NCBI RefSeq assembly: GCF_051020975.1
Contig: NW_027478169.1
Span: forward strand, 6,820,001-6,884,000
Length of the DNA: 64,000 bases
Direction: 5' to 3'
Source: Osmia lignaria lignaria
Taxonomy: Eukaryota > Arthropoda > Insecta > Hymenoptera > Megachilidae
A model generated the notes under the pieces. It did not search any database. It had not been told where the DNA came from and saw nothing but the letters and a program-made list of their open reading frames with translations. The position numbers and the translations under genes were made by a program. How positions within the stretch are numbered: the stretch's first letter is position 1; the number at the start of each line of letters is the position of its first letter. Below are positions 11,427 to 23,982 of this stretch, in pieces.

Positions 11427-13356
11427 TGATCAGAAGCGTAGTTTTCGAGATATATCGAGATATTTAAAAGTTCCGAAGCCGCACCAACATAATAGAGATA
11501 CAGAAACACCGTGGCCCCTTTCTTTGAGATAACTCTGCACTATTGCGAGCTGTAAATGCCACTTCCAGCTTAGCTGTGCAGAAGAAGAACAACAAGAAGA
11601 AGAAATATCTCGAAATATGTCCGTCAGGCCCCTTCCCTTGAGATATATCTGCAAATATCTCGGAAACAAAGCGAGCTATGGCAAAATGTTAAGAGACCTT
11701 TTTTGTAGAGAATTATGTTTCCTACAATTTATGTTCTATGATATTTTTTGATCAGAAGCGTAGTTTTCGAGATATATCGAGATATTTAAAAGTTCCGAAG
11801 CCGCACCAACATAATAGAGATGCAGAAACACCGTGGCCCCTTTCTTTGGGTTAACTCTGCACTATTGCGAGCTGGAAATGCCACTTCCAGTTTAGCTGTG
11901 CAGAAGAAGAACAACAAGAAGAAGAAATATCTCGAAATATGTCCGTCAGGACCCTTCCCTTCAGATAAATCTGCAAATCTCGGAAACAAAGCGAGCTATT
12001 GCAAAACGTTAAGAGACCTTTTTTGTAGAGAATTAAGTTTCCTACTTTTTATGTTCTATGATATTTTTTGATCAGATGCGTAGTTCTCGAGATATATCAA
12101 GATATTTAAAAGTTCCGAAGCTGCACCAACATAATAGAGGTGCAGAAACACCGTGGCCTCTTTCTTTGAGATAACTCTGCACTATTGCGAGCTGCAAATG
12201 CCACTTCCAGCTTAGCTGTGCAGAAGAGGAACAACAAGAAGAAGAAATATCTCGGAATATGTCCGTCAGGCCCCTTCCCTTGAGATATATCTGCAAATAT
12301 CTCGGAAACGATGCCAGCTATGGGAAAATGTTAAGAGACCTTTTTTGTAGAGAATTAAGTTTCCTACTTTTTATCTTCTATGATATTTTTTGATCAGATG
12401 CGTAGTTCTCGAGATATATCAAGATATTTAAAAGTTCCGAAGCCGCACCAACATAATAGAGATACAGAAACACCGTGGCCCCTTTCTTTGAGATAACTCT
12501 GCACTATTGCGAGCTGTAAATGCCACTTCCAGCTTAGCTGTGCAGAAGAAGAACAACAAGAAGAAGAAATATCTCGAAATATGTCCGTCAGGCCCCTTCC
12601 CTTGAGATATATCTGCAAATATCTCGGAAACGAAGCGAGCTATGGCAAAATGTTAAGAGACCTTTTTTGTAGAGAATTATGTTTCCTACAATTTATGTTC
12701 TATGATATTTTTTGATCAGAAGCGTAGTTTTCGAGATATATCGAGATATTTAAAAGTTCCGAAGCCGCACCACCATAATAGAGATACAGAAACACCGTGG
12801 CCCCTTTCTTTCAGATAACTATGCACTATTGCGAGCTGCAAATGCCACTTCCAGCTTAGCTGTGCAGAAGAAGAACAACAAGAAGAAGAAATATCTCGAA
12901 ATATGTCCGTCAGGCCCCTTCCCTTGAGATAAATCGGCAAGTATCTCGGAAACGAAGCGAGCTATGGCAAAATGTTAAGAGACCTTTTTTGTAGACAATT
13001 ATGTTTCCTACAATTTATGTTCTATGATATTTTTTGATCAGATGCGTAGTTCTCGAGATATATCAAGATATTTAAAAGTTCCGAAGCCGCACCAACATAA
13101 TAGAGATACAGAAACACCGTGGCCCCTCTCTTTGAGATAACTCTGCACTATTGCGAGCTGGAAATGCCACGTCCAGTTTAGCTGTGCAGAAGAATAACAA
13201 CAAGAAGAAGAAATATCTCGAAATATGTCCGTCAGGCCCCTTCCCTTGAGATAAATCTGCAGATATCTCGGAAACGAAGCGAGCTATGGCGAAATGTTAA
13301 GAGACCTTTTTTGTAGAGAATTAAGTTTCCTACTTTTTATGTTCTATGATATTTTT
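11427..13356. repeat. HOR copy 3, truncated (6 units)
   Basis: Units at 11427, 11749 (2-bp deletion), 12069, 12391, 12713 and 13035 match copies 1 and 2 in order. The last carries AGAATAACAACAAG like 6281 and 9819. Within this last unit the sequence changes: GTCCGTCAGG and CTGCAGATATC replace GTCCGTTAGG and CTGCAAATATC. The following unit, at 13357, belongs to a different class. The expected GAGATTACTC units do not follow, so the HOR is cut here. Confidence 0.82.
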
Positions 13357-13678
13357 TGATCAGATGCGTAGTTTTCGAGATATATCAAGATATTTAAAAG
13401 TTCCGAAGCCGCACCAACATAATAGAGATACAGAAACACCGTGGCTCCTTTCTTTTAGATAACTCTGCACTATTGCGAGCTGCAAATGCCACTTCCAGTT
13501 TAGCTGTGCAGAAGAAGAACAACAAGAAGAAGAAATATCTCGAAATAAGTCCGTTAGGCCCCTTCCCTTGAGATAAATCTGCAAATATCTCGGAAACGAA
13601 GCGAGCTAGGGCAAAATGTTGAGAGACCTTATGTGTAGAGAATTAAGTTTCCTACTTTCTATGTTCTATGGTATTTTT
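12900..13678. repeat. Short block shared with 17.1-17.9 kb
   Basis: The right half of the unit at 12713 (CGGCAAGTATCTCGG, GTAGACAATTATG), the unit at 13035 (AGAATAACAACAAG, CTGCAGATATC, GGCGAAATG) and the unit at 13357 (GGCTCCTTTCTTTTAG, AAATAAGTCCG, CTAGGGC, TTATGTGTAG) recur at 17086-17864, a shift of 4186 bp (13 units). The block sits outside the register of both neighbouring HORs. Confidence 0.8.
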
Positions 13679-16340
13679 TGATCAGAAGCGTAGTTTTCGA
13701 GATATATCGAGATATTTAAAAGTTCCGAAGCCGCACCAACATAGTAGAGATACAGAAACACCGTGGCCCCTTTCTTTGAGATAACTCTGCACCAGTGCGA
13801 GCTGCAAATGCCACTTCCAGCTTAGCTGTGCAGAAGAAGAACAACAAGAAGAAGAAATATCTCGAAATATGTCCGTCAGGCCCCTTCCCTTGAGATAAAT
13901 CTGCAAATATCTCGGAAACGAAGCGAGCTATGGCAAAATGTTAAGAGACCTTTTTTGTAGAGAATTAAGTTTCCTACTTTTTATGTTCTATGATATTTTT
14001 TGATCAGATGCGTAGTTCTCGAGATATATCAAGATATTTAAAAGTTCCGAAGCCGCACCAACATAATAGAGATACAGAAACACCGTGGCCCCTTTCATTG
14101 AGATAACTCTGCACTATTGCGAGCTGGAAATGCCACTTCCAGCTTAGCTGTGCAGAAGAAGAACAACAAGAAGAAGAAATATCTCGAAATATGTCCGTCA
14201 GGCCACTTCCCTTGAGATAAATCTGCAAATATCTCGGAAACGAAGCGAGCTATGGCAAAATGTTAAGAGACGTTTTTTGTAGAGAATTAAGTTTCCTACT
14301 TTTTATGTTGGATGATATTTTTTGATCAGATGCGTAGTTCTCGAGATATATCAAGATATTTAAAAGTTCCGAAGCTGCACCAACATAATAGAGGTACAGA
14401 AACACCGTGGCCTCTTTCTTTGAGATAACTCTGCACTATTGCGAGCTGCAAATGCCGCTTCGAGCTTAGCTGTGCAGAAGAAGAACAACAAGAAGAAGAA
14501 ATATCTCGAAATATGTCCGTCAGACCCCTTCCCTTGAGATGAATCTGCAAATATCTCGGAAACGAAGCGAGCTATGGCAAAATGTTAAGAGACCTTTTTT
14601 GTAGAGAATAATGTTTCCTACAATTTACGTTCTATGATATTTTTTGATCAGAAGCGTAGTTTTCGAGATATATCGAGATATTTAAAAGTTCCGAAGCCGC
14701 ACCAACATAATAGAGATACAGAAACACCGTGGCCCCTTTCTTTGAGATAACTCTGCACTATTGCGACCTGCACATGCCACTTCCAGCTCAGCTGTGCAGA
14801 AGAAGAACAACAAGAAGAAGAAATATCTCGAAATATGTCCGTCAGGCCCCTTCCCTTGAGATAAATCTGCAAATATCTCGGAAACGAAGCGAGCTATGGC
14901 AAAATGTTAAGAGACCTTTTTTGTAGAGAATTAAGTTTCCTACTTTTTATGTTCTATGATATTTTTTGATCAGATGCGTAGTTCTCGAGATATATCAAGA
15001 TATTTAAAAGTTCCGAAACCGCACCAACATAATAGAGATACAGAAACACCGTGGCCCCTTTCTTTGAGATAACTCTGCACTATTGCGAGCTGGAAATGCC
15101 ACTTCCAGTTTAGCTGTGCAGAAGAAGAACAACAAGAAGAAGAAATATCTCGAAATATGTCCGTTAGGCCCCTTCCCTTGAGATAAATCTGCAAATATCT
15201 CGGAAACGAAGCGAGCTATGGCAAAATGTTAAGAGACCTTTTTTGTAGAGAATCAAGTTTCCTACTTTTTATGTTCTATGATATTTTTTGATCAGAAGCG
15301 TAGTTTTCGAGATATATCGAGATATTTAAAAGTTCCGAAGCCGCACCAACATAATAGAGATACAGAAACACCGTGGCCCCTTTCTTTGAGATAACTCTGC
15401 ACTAGTGCGAGCCGCAAATGCCACTTCCAGCTTAGCTGTGCAGAAGGAGAACAACAAGAAGAAGAAATATCTCGAAATATGTCCGTCAGGCCCCTTCCCT
15501 TGAGATATATATGCAAATATCTCGGAAACGAAGCGAGCTATGTCAAAATGTAAAGAGACCTTTTTTGTACAGAATTAAGTTTCCTACTTTTTATGTTCTA
15601 TGACATTTTTTGATCAGATGCGTAGTTCTCGAGATATATCAAGATATTTAAAAGTTCCGAAGCCGCACCAACATAATAGAGATACAGAAACACCGTGGCC
15701 CCTTTCTTTAAGATAACTCTGCACTATTGCGAGCTGCAAATGCCACTTCCAGCTTAGCTGTGCAGAGGAAGAACAACAAGAAGAAGAAATATCTCGAAAT
15801 ATTTCCGTCAGGCCAGTTCCTTTGAGCTGAATCTGTAAATATCTCGGAAACGAAGCGAGCTATGGCAAAATGTTAAGAGACCTTTTTTGTAGAGAATTAA
15901 GTTTCCTACTTTTCATGTTCTATGATATTTTTTGATCAGATGCGTAGCTCTCGAGATATATCAAGATATTTAAAAGTTCCGAAGCCGCACCAACATAATA
16001 GAGATACAGAAACACCGTGGCCCCTTTCTTTGAGATAACTCTGCACTATTGCGAGCTGCAAATGCCACTTCCAGCTTAGCTGTGCAGAGGAAGAACAACA
16101 AGAAGAAGAAATATCTCGAAATATGTCCGTCAGGCCCCTTCCCTTGAGATAAATATGCAAATATCTCGGAAACGAAGCGAGCTATGGCAAAATGTTAAGA
16201 GACCGTTTTTGTAGAGAATTATGTTTCCTACTTTTTATGTTCTATGATATTTTTTGATCAGACGCGTAGTTCTCGAGATATATCAAGATATTTAAAAGTT
16301 CCGAAGCCGCACCAACATAATAGAGATACAGAAACACCGT
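13679..16340. repeat. 15-unit-spaced HOR, copy 1
   Basis: Units at 13679, 14001, 14323, 14645, 14967, 15289, 15611 and 15933, and the start of 16255, match 18509-21170 at a shift of 4830 bp (15 units). Shared rare tags in order: CACCAGTGCG, TTTCATTGAG with GGCCACTTCC, GCCGCTTCGAGC, GCGACCTGCACATGCC with CAGCTCAGCTG, CCGAAACCGC, GAAGGAGAAC, TTTAAGATAAC with GGCCAGTTCC, and GTAGCTCTCGAG. Only a handful of single-base differences are visible between the copies. Confidence 0.85.
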
Positions 16341-18508
16341 GGCCTCTTTCTTTGAGATAACTCTGCACTATTGCGAGCTGCAAATGCCACTTCCAGCTTA
16401 GCTGTGCAGAAGAAGAACAACAAGAAGAAGAAATATCTCGAAATATGTCCGTCAGGCCCCTTCCCTTGAGATATATCTGCAAATATCTCGGAAACGAAGC
16501 GAGCTATGGCAAAATGTTAAGAGACCTTTTTTGTAGAGAATTATGTTTCCTACAATTTAGGTTCTATGATATTTTTTGATCAGAAGCGTAGTTTTCGAGA
16601 TATATCGAGATATTTAAAAGTTCCGAAGCCGCACCAACATAATAGAGATACAGAAACACCGTGGCCCCTTTCTTTGAGATAACTCTGCACTAGTGCGAGC
16701 CGCAAATGCCACTTCCAGCTTAGCTGTGCAGAAGAAGAACAACAAGAAGAAGAAATATCTCGAAATATGTCCGTCAGGCCGCTTCCCTTGAGATATATCT
16801 GCAAATATCTCGGAAACGAAGCGAGCTATGGCAAAATGTTAAGAGACCTTTTTTGTAGAGAATTATGCTTCCTACAATTCATGTTCTATGATATTTTTTC
16901 ATCAGAAGCGTAGTTTTCGAGATGTATCGAGATATTTAAAAGTTCCGAAGCCGCACCAACATAATAGAGATACAGAAACACCGTGGCCCCTTTCGTTGAG
17001 ATAACTCTGCACTAGTGCGAGCCGCAAATGCCACTTCCAGCTTAGCTGTGCAGAAGAAGAACAACAAGAAGAAGAAATATCTCGAAATATGTCCGTCAGG
17101 CCCCTTCCCTTGAGATAAATCGGCAAGTATCTCGGAAACGAAGCGAGCTATGGCAAAATGTTAAGAGACCTTTTTTGTAGACAATTATGTTTCCTACAAT
17201 TTATGTTCTATGATATTTTTTGATCAGATGCGTAGTTCTCGAGATATATCAAGATATTTAAAAGTTCCGAAGCCGCACCAACATAATAGAGATACAGAAA
17301 CACCGTGGCCCCTCTCTTTGAGATAACTCTGCACTATTGCGAGCTGGAAATGCCACGTCCAGTTTAGCTGTGCAGAAGAATAACAACAAGAAGAAGAAAT
17401 ATCTCGAAATATGTCCGTCAGGCCCCTTCCCTTGAGATAAATCTGCAGATATCTCGGAAACGAAGCGAGCTATGGCGAAATGTTAAGAGACCTTTTTTGT
17501 AGAGAATTAAGTTTCCTACTTTTTATGTTCTATGATATTTTTTGATCAGATGCGTAGTTTTCGAGATATATCAAGATATTTAAAAGTTCCGAAGCCGCAC
17601 CAACATAATAGAGATACAGAAACACCGTGGCTCCTTTCTTTTAGATAACTCTGCACTATTGCGAGCTGCAAATGCCACTTCCAGTTTAGCTGTGCAGAAG
17701 AAGAACAACAAGAAGAAGAAATATCTCGAAATAAGTCCGTTAGGCCCCTTCCCTTGAGATAAATCTGCAAATATCTCGGAAACGAAGCGAGCTAGGGCAA
17801 AATGTTGAGAGACCTTATGTGTAGAGAATTAAGTTTCCTACTTTTTATGTTCTATGGTATTTTTTGATCAGATGCGTAGTTCTCGAGATATATCAAGATA
17901 TTTAAAAGTTCCGAAGCCGCACCAACATAATAGAGATACAGAAACACCGTGGCCCCTTTCTTTGAGATAACTCTGCACTATTGCGAGCTGCAAATGCCAC
18001 TTCCAGCTTAGCTGTGCAGAGGAAGAACAACAAGAAGAAGAAATATCTCGAAATATGTCCGTCAGGCCAGTTCCTTTGAGCTGAATCTGCAAATATCTCG
18101 GAAACGAAGCGAGCTATGGCAAAATGTTAAGAGACGTTTTTTGTAGAGAATTATGTTTCCTACTTTTTATGTTCTATGATTTTTTTTGATCAGACGCGTA
18201 GTTCTCGAGATATATCAAGATATTTAAAAGTTCCGAAGCCGCACGAACATAATAGAGATACAGAAACACCGTGGCTCCTTTCTTTGAGATAACTCTGCAC
18301 TATTGCGAGCTGTAAATGCCACTTCCAGCTTAGCTGTGCAGAAGAAGAACAACAAGAAGAAGAAATATCTCGAAATATGTCCGTCAGGCCCCTTCCCTTG
18401 AGATAAATCTGCAAATATCTCGGAAACGAAACGAGCTATGGCAAGATGTTAAGAGACCTTTTTTGTAGAGAATTAAGTTTCCTACTTTTTATGTTCTATG
18501 ATATTTTT
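16341..18508. repeat. Intervening units of the 15-unit spacing
   Basis: Units at 16255 (right part), 16577, 16899, 17221, 17543, 17865 and 18187. The first three belong to the set repeated at 22373-23338. The unit at 16899 is a hybrid: its left part (TTTCGTTGAG, AGCCGC) is like 23017, while its right part (CGGCAAGTATC) is like 12713. The unit at 17865 is the leftmost of the TTTGAGCTGAATCTGC class with a complete open frame. It shares GGCCAGTTCC with many units right of 30 kb. Confidence 0.8.
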
Positions 18509-21170
18509 TGATCAGAAGCGTAGTTTTCGAGATATATCGAGATATTTAAAAGTTCCGAAGCCGCACCAACATAATAGAGATACAGAAACACCGTGGCCCC
18601 TTTCTTTGAGATAACTCTGCACCAGTGCGAGCTGCAAATGCCACTTCCAGCTTAGCTGTGCAGAAGAAGAACAACAAGAAGAAGAAATATCTCGAAATAT
18701 GTCCGTCAGGCCCCTTCCCTTGAGATAAATCTGCAAATATCTCGGAAACGAAGCGAGCTATGGCAAAATGTTAAGAGACCTTTTTTGTAGAGAATTAAGT
18801 TTCCTACTTTTTATGTTCTATGATATTTTTTGATCAGATGCGTAGTTCTCGAGATATATCAAGATATTTAAAAGTTCCGAAGCCGCACCAACATAATAGA
18901 GATACAGAAACACCGTGGCCCCTTTCATTGAGATAACTCTGCACTATTGCGAGCTGGAAATGCCACTTCCAGCTTAGCTGTGCAGAAGAAGAACAACAAG
19001 AAGAAGAAATATCTCGAAATATGTCCGTCAGGCCACTTCCCTTGAGATAAATCTGCAAATATCTCGGAAACGAAGCGAGCTATGGCAAAATGTTAAGAGA
19101 CGTTTTTTGTAGAGAATTAAGTTTCCTACTTTTTATGTTCGATGATATTTTTTGATCAGATGCGTAGTTCTCGAGATATATCAAGATATTTAAAAGTTCC
19201 GAAGCTGCACCAACATAATAGAGGTACAGAAACACCGTGGCCTCTTTCTTTGAGATAACTCTGCACTATTGCGAGCTGCAAATGCCGCTTCGAGCTTAGC
19301 TGTGCAGAAGAAGAACAACAAGAAGAAGAAATATCTCGAAATATGTCCGTCAGACCCCTTCCCTTGAGATGAATCTGCAAATATCTCGGAAACGAAGCGA
19401 GCTATGGCAAAATGTTAAGAGACCTTTTTTGTAGAGAATAATGTTTCCTACAATTTACGTTCTATGATATTTTTTGATCAGAAGCGTAGTTTTCGAGATA
19501 TATCGAGATATTTAAAAGTTCCGAAGCCGCACCAACATAATAGAGATACAGAAACACCGTGGCCCCTTTCTTTGAGATAACTCTGCACTATTGCGACCTG
19601 CACATGCCACTTCCAGCTCAGCTGTGCAGAAGAAGAACAACAAGAAGAAGAAATATCTCGAAATATGTCCGTCAGGCCCCTTCCCTTGAGATAAATCTGC
19701 AAATATCTCGGAAACGAAGCGAGCTATGGCAAAATGTTAAGAGACCTTTTTTGTAGAGAATTAAGTTTCCTACTTTTTATGTTCTATGATATTTTTTGAT
19801 CAGATGCGTAGTTCTCGAGATATATCAAGATATTTAAAAGTTCCGAAACCGCACCAACATAATAGAGATACAGAAACACCGTGGCCCCTTTCTTTGAGAT
19901 AACTCTGCACTATTGCGAGCTGGAAATGCCACTTCCAGTTTAGCTGTGCAGAAGAAGAACAACAAGAAGAAGGAATATCTCGAAATATGTCCGTTAGGCC
20001 CCTTCCCTTGAGATAAATCTGCAAATATCTCGGAAACGAAGCGAGCTATGGCAAAATGTTAAGAGACCTTTTTTGTAGAGAATCAAGTTTCCTACTTTTT
20101 ATGTTCTATGATATTTTTTGATCAGAAGCGTAGTTTTCGAGATATATCGAGATATTTAAAAGTTCCGAAGCCGCACCAACATAATAGAGATACAGAAACA
20201 CCGTGGCCCCTTTCTTTGAGATAACTCTGCACTAGTGCGAGCCGCAAATGCCACTTCCAGCTTAGCTGCGCAGAAGGAGAACAACAAGAAGAAGAAATAT
20301 CTCGAAATATGTCCGTCAGGCCCCTTCCCTTGAGATATATATGCAAATATCTCGGAAACGAAGCGAGCTATGTCAAAATGTAAAGAGACCTTTTTTGTAG
20401 AGAATTAAGTTTCCTACTTTTTATGTTCTATGACATTTTTTGATCAGATGCGTAGTTCTCGAGATATATCAAGATATTTAAAAGTTCCGAAGCCGCACCA
20501 ACATAATAGAGATACAGAAACACCGTGGCCCCTTTCTTTAAGATAACTCTGCACTATTGCGAGCTGCAAATGCCACTTCCAGCTTAGCTGTGCAGAGGAA
20601 GAACAACAAGAAGAAGAAATATCTCGAAATATGTCCGTCAGGCCAGTTCCTTTGAGCTGAATCTGTAAATATCTCGGAAACGAAGCGAGCTATGGCAAAA
20701 TGTTAAGAGACCTTTTTTGTAGAGAATTAAGTTTCCTACTTTTCATGTTCTATGATATTTTTTGATCAGATGCGTAGCTCTCGAGATATATCAAGATATT
20801 TAAAAGTTCCGAAGCCGCACCAACATAATAGAGATACAGAAACACCGTGGCCCCTTTCTTTGAGATAACTCTGCACTATTGCGAGCTGCAAATGCCACTT
20901 CCAGCTTAGCTGTGCAGAGGAAGAACAACAAGAAGAAGAAATATCTCGAAATATGTCCGTCAGGCCCCTTCCCTTGAGATAAATATGCAAATATCTCGGA
21001 AACGAAGCGAGCTATGGCAAAATGTTAAGAGACCGTTTTTGTAGAGAATTATGTTTCCTACTTTTTATGTTCTATGATATTTTTTGATCAGACGCGTAGT
21101 TCTCGAGATATATCAAGATATTTAAAAGTTCCGAAGCCGCACCAACATAATAGAGATACAGAAACACCGT
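18509..21170. repeat. 15-unit-spaced HOR, copy 2
   Basis: Second copy of 13679-16340, eight units plus part of a ninth. The match ends inside the unit at 21085. Its left side (after GACCGTTTTTG, with GACGCG) follows 16255, but from about 21170 it has GGCCCCTTTC, GAGCTGTAAATG and GTCAGACCCATTCCC instead of GGCCTCTTTC and GAGCTGCAAATG. Confidence 0.83.
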
Positions 21171-21406
21171 GGCCCCTTTCTTTGAGATAACTCTGCACTA
21201 TTGCGAGCTGTAAATGCCACTTCCAGCTTAGCTGTGCAGAAGAAGAACAACAAGAAGAAGAAATATCTCGAAATATGTCCGTCAGACCCATTCCCTTGAG
21301 ATATATCTGCAAATATCTCGGAAACGAAGCGAGCTATGGCAAAATGTTAAGAGACCTTTTTTGTAGAGAATTATGTTTCCTACAATTTATGTTCTATGAT
21401 ATTTTT

Positions 21407-23982
21407 TGATCAGAAGCGTAGTTTTCGAGATATATCGAGATATTTAAAAGTTCCGAAGCCGCACCAACATAATAGAGATACAGAAACACCGTGGCCCCTT
21501 TCTTTGAGATAACTCTGCACTAGTGCGAGCCGCAAATGCCACTTCCAGCTTAGCTGTGCAGAAGGAGAACAACAAGAAGAAGAAATATCTCGAAATATGT
21601 CCGTCAGGCCCCTTCCCTTGAGATATATATGCAAATACCTCGGAAACGAAGCGAGCTATGTCAAAATGTAAAGAGACCTTTTTTGTAGAGAATTAAGTTT
21701 CCTACTTTTTATGTTCTATGACATTTTTTGATCAGATGCGTAGTTCTCGAGATATATCAAGATATTTAAAAGTTCCGAAGCCGCACCAACATAATAGAGA
21801 TACAGAAACACCGTGGCCCCTTTCTTTAAGATAACTCTGCACTATTGCGAGCTGCAAATGCCACTTCCAGCTTAGCTGTGCAGAGGAAGAACAACAAGAA
21901 GAAGAAATATCTCGAAATATGTCCGTCAGGCCAGTTCCTTTGAGCTGAATCTGTAAATATCTCGGAAACGAAGCGAGCTATGGCAAAATGTTAAGAGACC
22001 TTTTTTGTAGAGAATTAAGTTTCCTACTTTTCATGTTCTATGATATTTTTTGATCAGATGCGTAGCTCTCGAGATATATCAAGATATTTAAAAGTTCCGA
22101 AGCCGCACCAACATAATAGAGATACAGAAACACCGTGGCCCCTTTCTTTGAGATAACTCTGCACTATTGCGAGCTGCAAATGCCACTTCCAGCTTAGCTG
22201 TGCAGAGGAAGAACAACAAGAAGAAGAAATATCTCGAAATATGTCCGTCAGGCCCCTTCCCTTGAGATAAATATGCAAATATCTCGGAAACGAAGCGAGC
22301 TATGGCAAAATGTTAAGAGACCGTTTTTGTAGAGAATTATGTTTCCTACTTTTTATGTTCTATGATATTTTTTGATCAGACGCGTAGTTCTCGAGATATA
22401 TCAAGATATTTAAAAGTTCCGAAGCCGCACCAACATAATAGAGATACAGAAACACCGTGGCCTCTTTCTTTGAGATAACTCTGCACTATTGCGAGCTGCA
22501 AATGCCACTTCCAGCTTAGCTGTGCAGAAGAAGAACAACAAGAAGAAGAAATATCTCGAAATATGTCCGTCAGGCCCCTTCCCTTGAGATATATCTGCAA
22601 ATATCTCGGAAACGAAGCGAGCTATGGCAAAATGTTAAGAGACCTTTTTTGTAGAGAATTATGTTTCCTACAATTTAGGTTCTATGATATTTTTTGATCA
22701 GAAGCGTAGTTTTCGAGATATATCGAGATATTTAAAAGTTCCGAAGCCGCACCAACATAATAGAGATACAGAAACACCGTGGCCCCTTTCTTTGAGATAA
22801 CTCTGCACTAGTGCGAGCCGCAAATGCCACTTCCAGCTTAGCTGTGCAGAAGAAGAACAACAAGAAGAAGAAATATCTCGAAATATGTCCGTCAGGCCGC
22901 TTCCCTTGAGATATATCTGCAAATATCTCGGAAACGAAGCGAGCTATGGCAAAATGTTAAGAGACCTTTCTTGTAGAGAATTATGCTTCCTACAATTCAT
23001 GTTCTATGATATTTTTTGATCAGAAGCGTAGTTTTCGAGATATATCGAGATATTTAAAAGTTCCGAAGCCGCACCAACATAATAGAGATACAGAAACACC
23101 GTGGCCCCTTTCGTTGAGATAACTCTGCACTAGTGCGAGCCGCAAATGCCACTTCCAGCTTAGCTGTGCAGAAGAAGAACAACAAGAAGAAGAAATATCT
23201 CGAAATATGTCCGTCAGGCCCCTTCCCTTGAGATAAATCTGCAAATATCTCGGAAACGAAGCGAGCTATGGCAAAATGTTAAGAGACGTTTTTTGTAGAG
23301 AATTAAGTTTCCTACTTTTTATGTTCAATGATATTTTTTGATCAGATGCTTAGTTCTCGTGATATATCAAGATATTTAAAAGTTCCGAAGCCGCACCAAC
23401 ATAATAGAGATACAGAAACACCGTGGCCCCTTTCTTTGAGATAACTCTGCACTATTGCGAGCTGGAAATGCCACTTCCAGTTTAGCTGTGCAGAAGAAGA
23501 ACAACAAGAAGAAGAAATATCTCGAAATATGTCCGTTAGGCCCCTTCCCTTCAGATAAATCTGCAAATATCTCGGAAACGAAGCGAGCTATGGCAAAATG
23601 TTAAGAGACCTTTTTTGTAGAGAATTAAGTTTCCTACTTTTCATGTTCTATGATATTTTTTGATCAGATGCGTAGTTCTCGAGATATATCAAGATATTTA
23701 AAAGTTCCGAAGCCGCACCAACATAATAGAGATACAGAAACACCGTGGCCCCTTTCTTTGAGATAACTCTGCACTATTGCGAGCTGTAAATGCCACTTCC
23801 AGCTTAGCTGTGCAGAAGAAGAACAACAAGAAGAAGAAATATCTCGAAATATGTCCGTCAGACCCATTCCCTTGAGATATATCTGCAAATATCTCGGAAA
23901 CGAAGCGAGCTATGGCAAAATGTTAAGAGACCTTTTTTGTAGAGAATTATGGTTCCTACAATTTATGTTCTATGATATTTTT
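21407..23982. repeat. 8-unit HOR, copy 1 (2576 bp)
   Basis: Eight units matching 23983-26558 at a shift of 2576 bp. Tags in order: GAAGGAGAAC; TTTAAGATAAC with GGCCAGTTCC and GAATCTGTAAAT; GTAGCTCTCGAG; GACGCG with GGCCTCTTTC; GGCCGCTT; TTTCGTTGAG with CTTCCTACAATTCATG; ATGCTTAGTTCTCGTG; and GTCAGACCCATTCCC. Its first six units also match 15289-17220 at 19-unit spacing, so this HOR was assembled from pre-existing blocks. Confidence 0.87.

Noticed and set aside
23100..23130. CENP-B box-like sequence (TTTCGTTGAG in some units; CTTCGTTTCCGAG on the minus strand)
   Set aside because: Both match only the first 7-8 bases of the 17-bp box. The essential downstream A and CGGG positions are absent.
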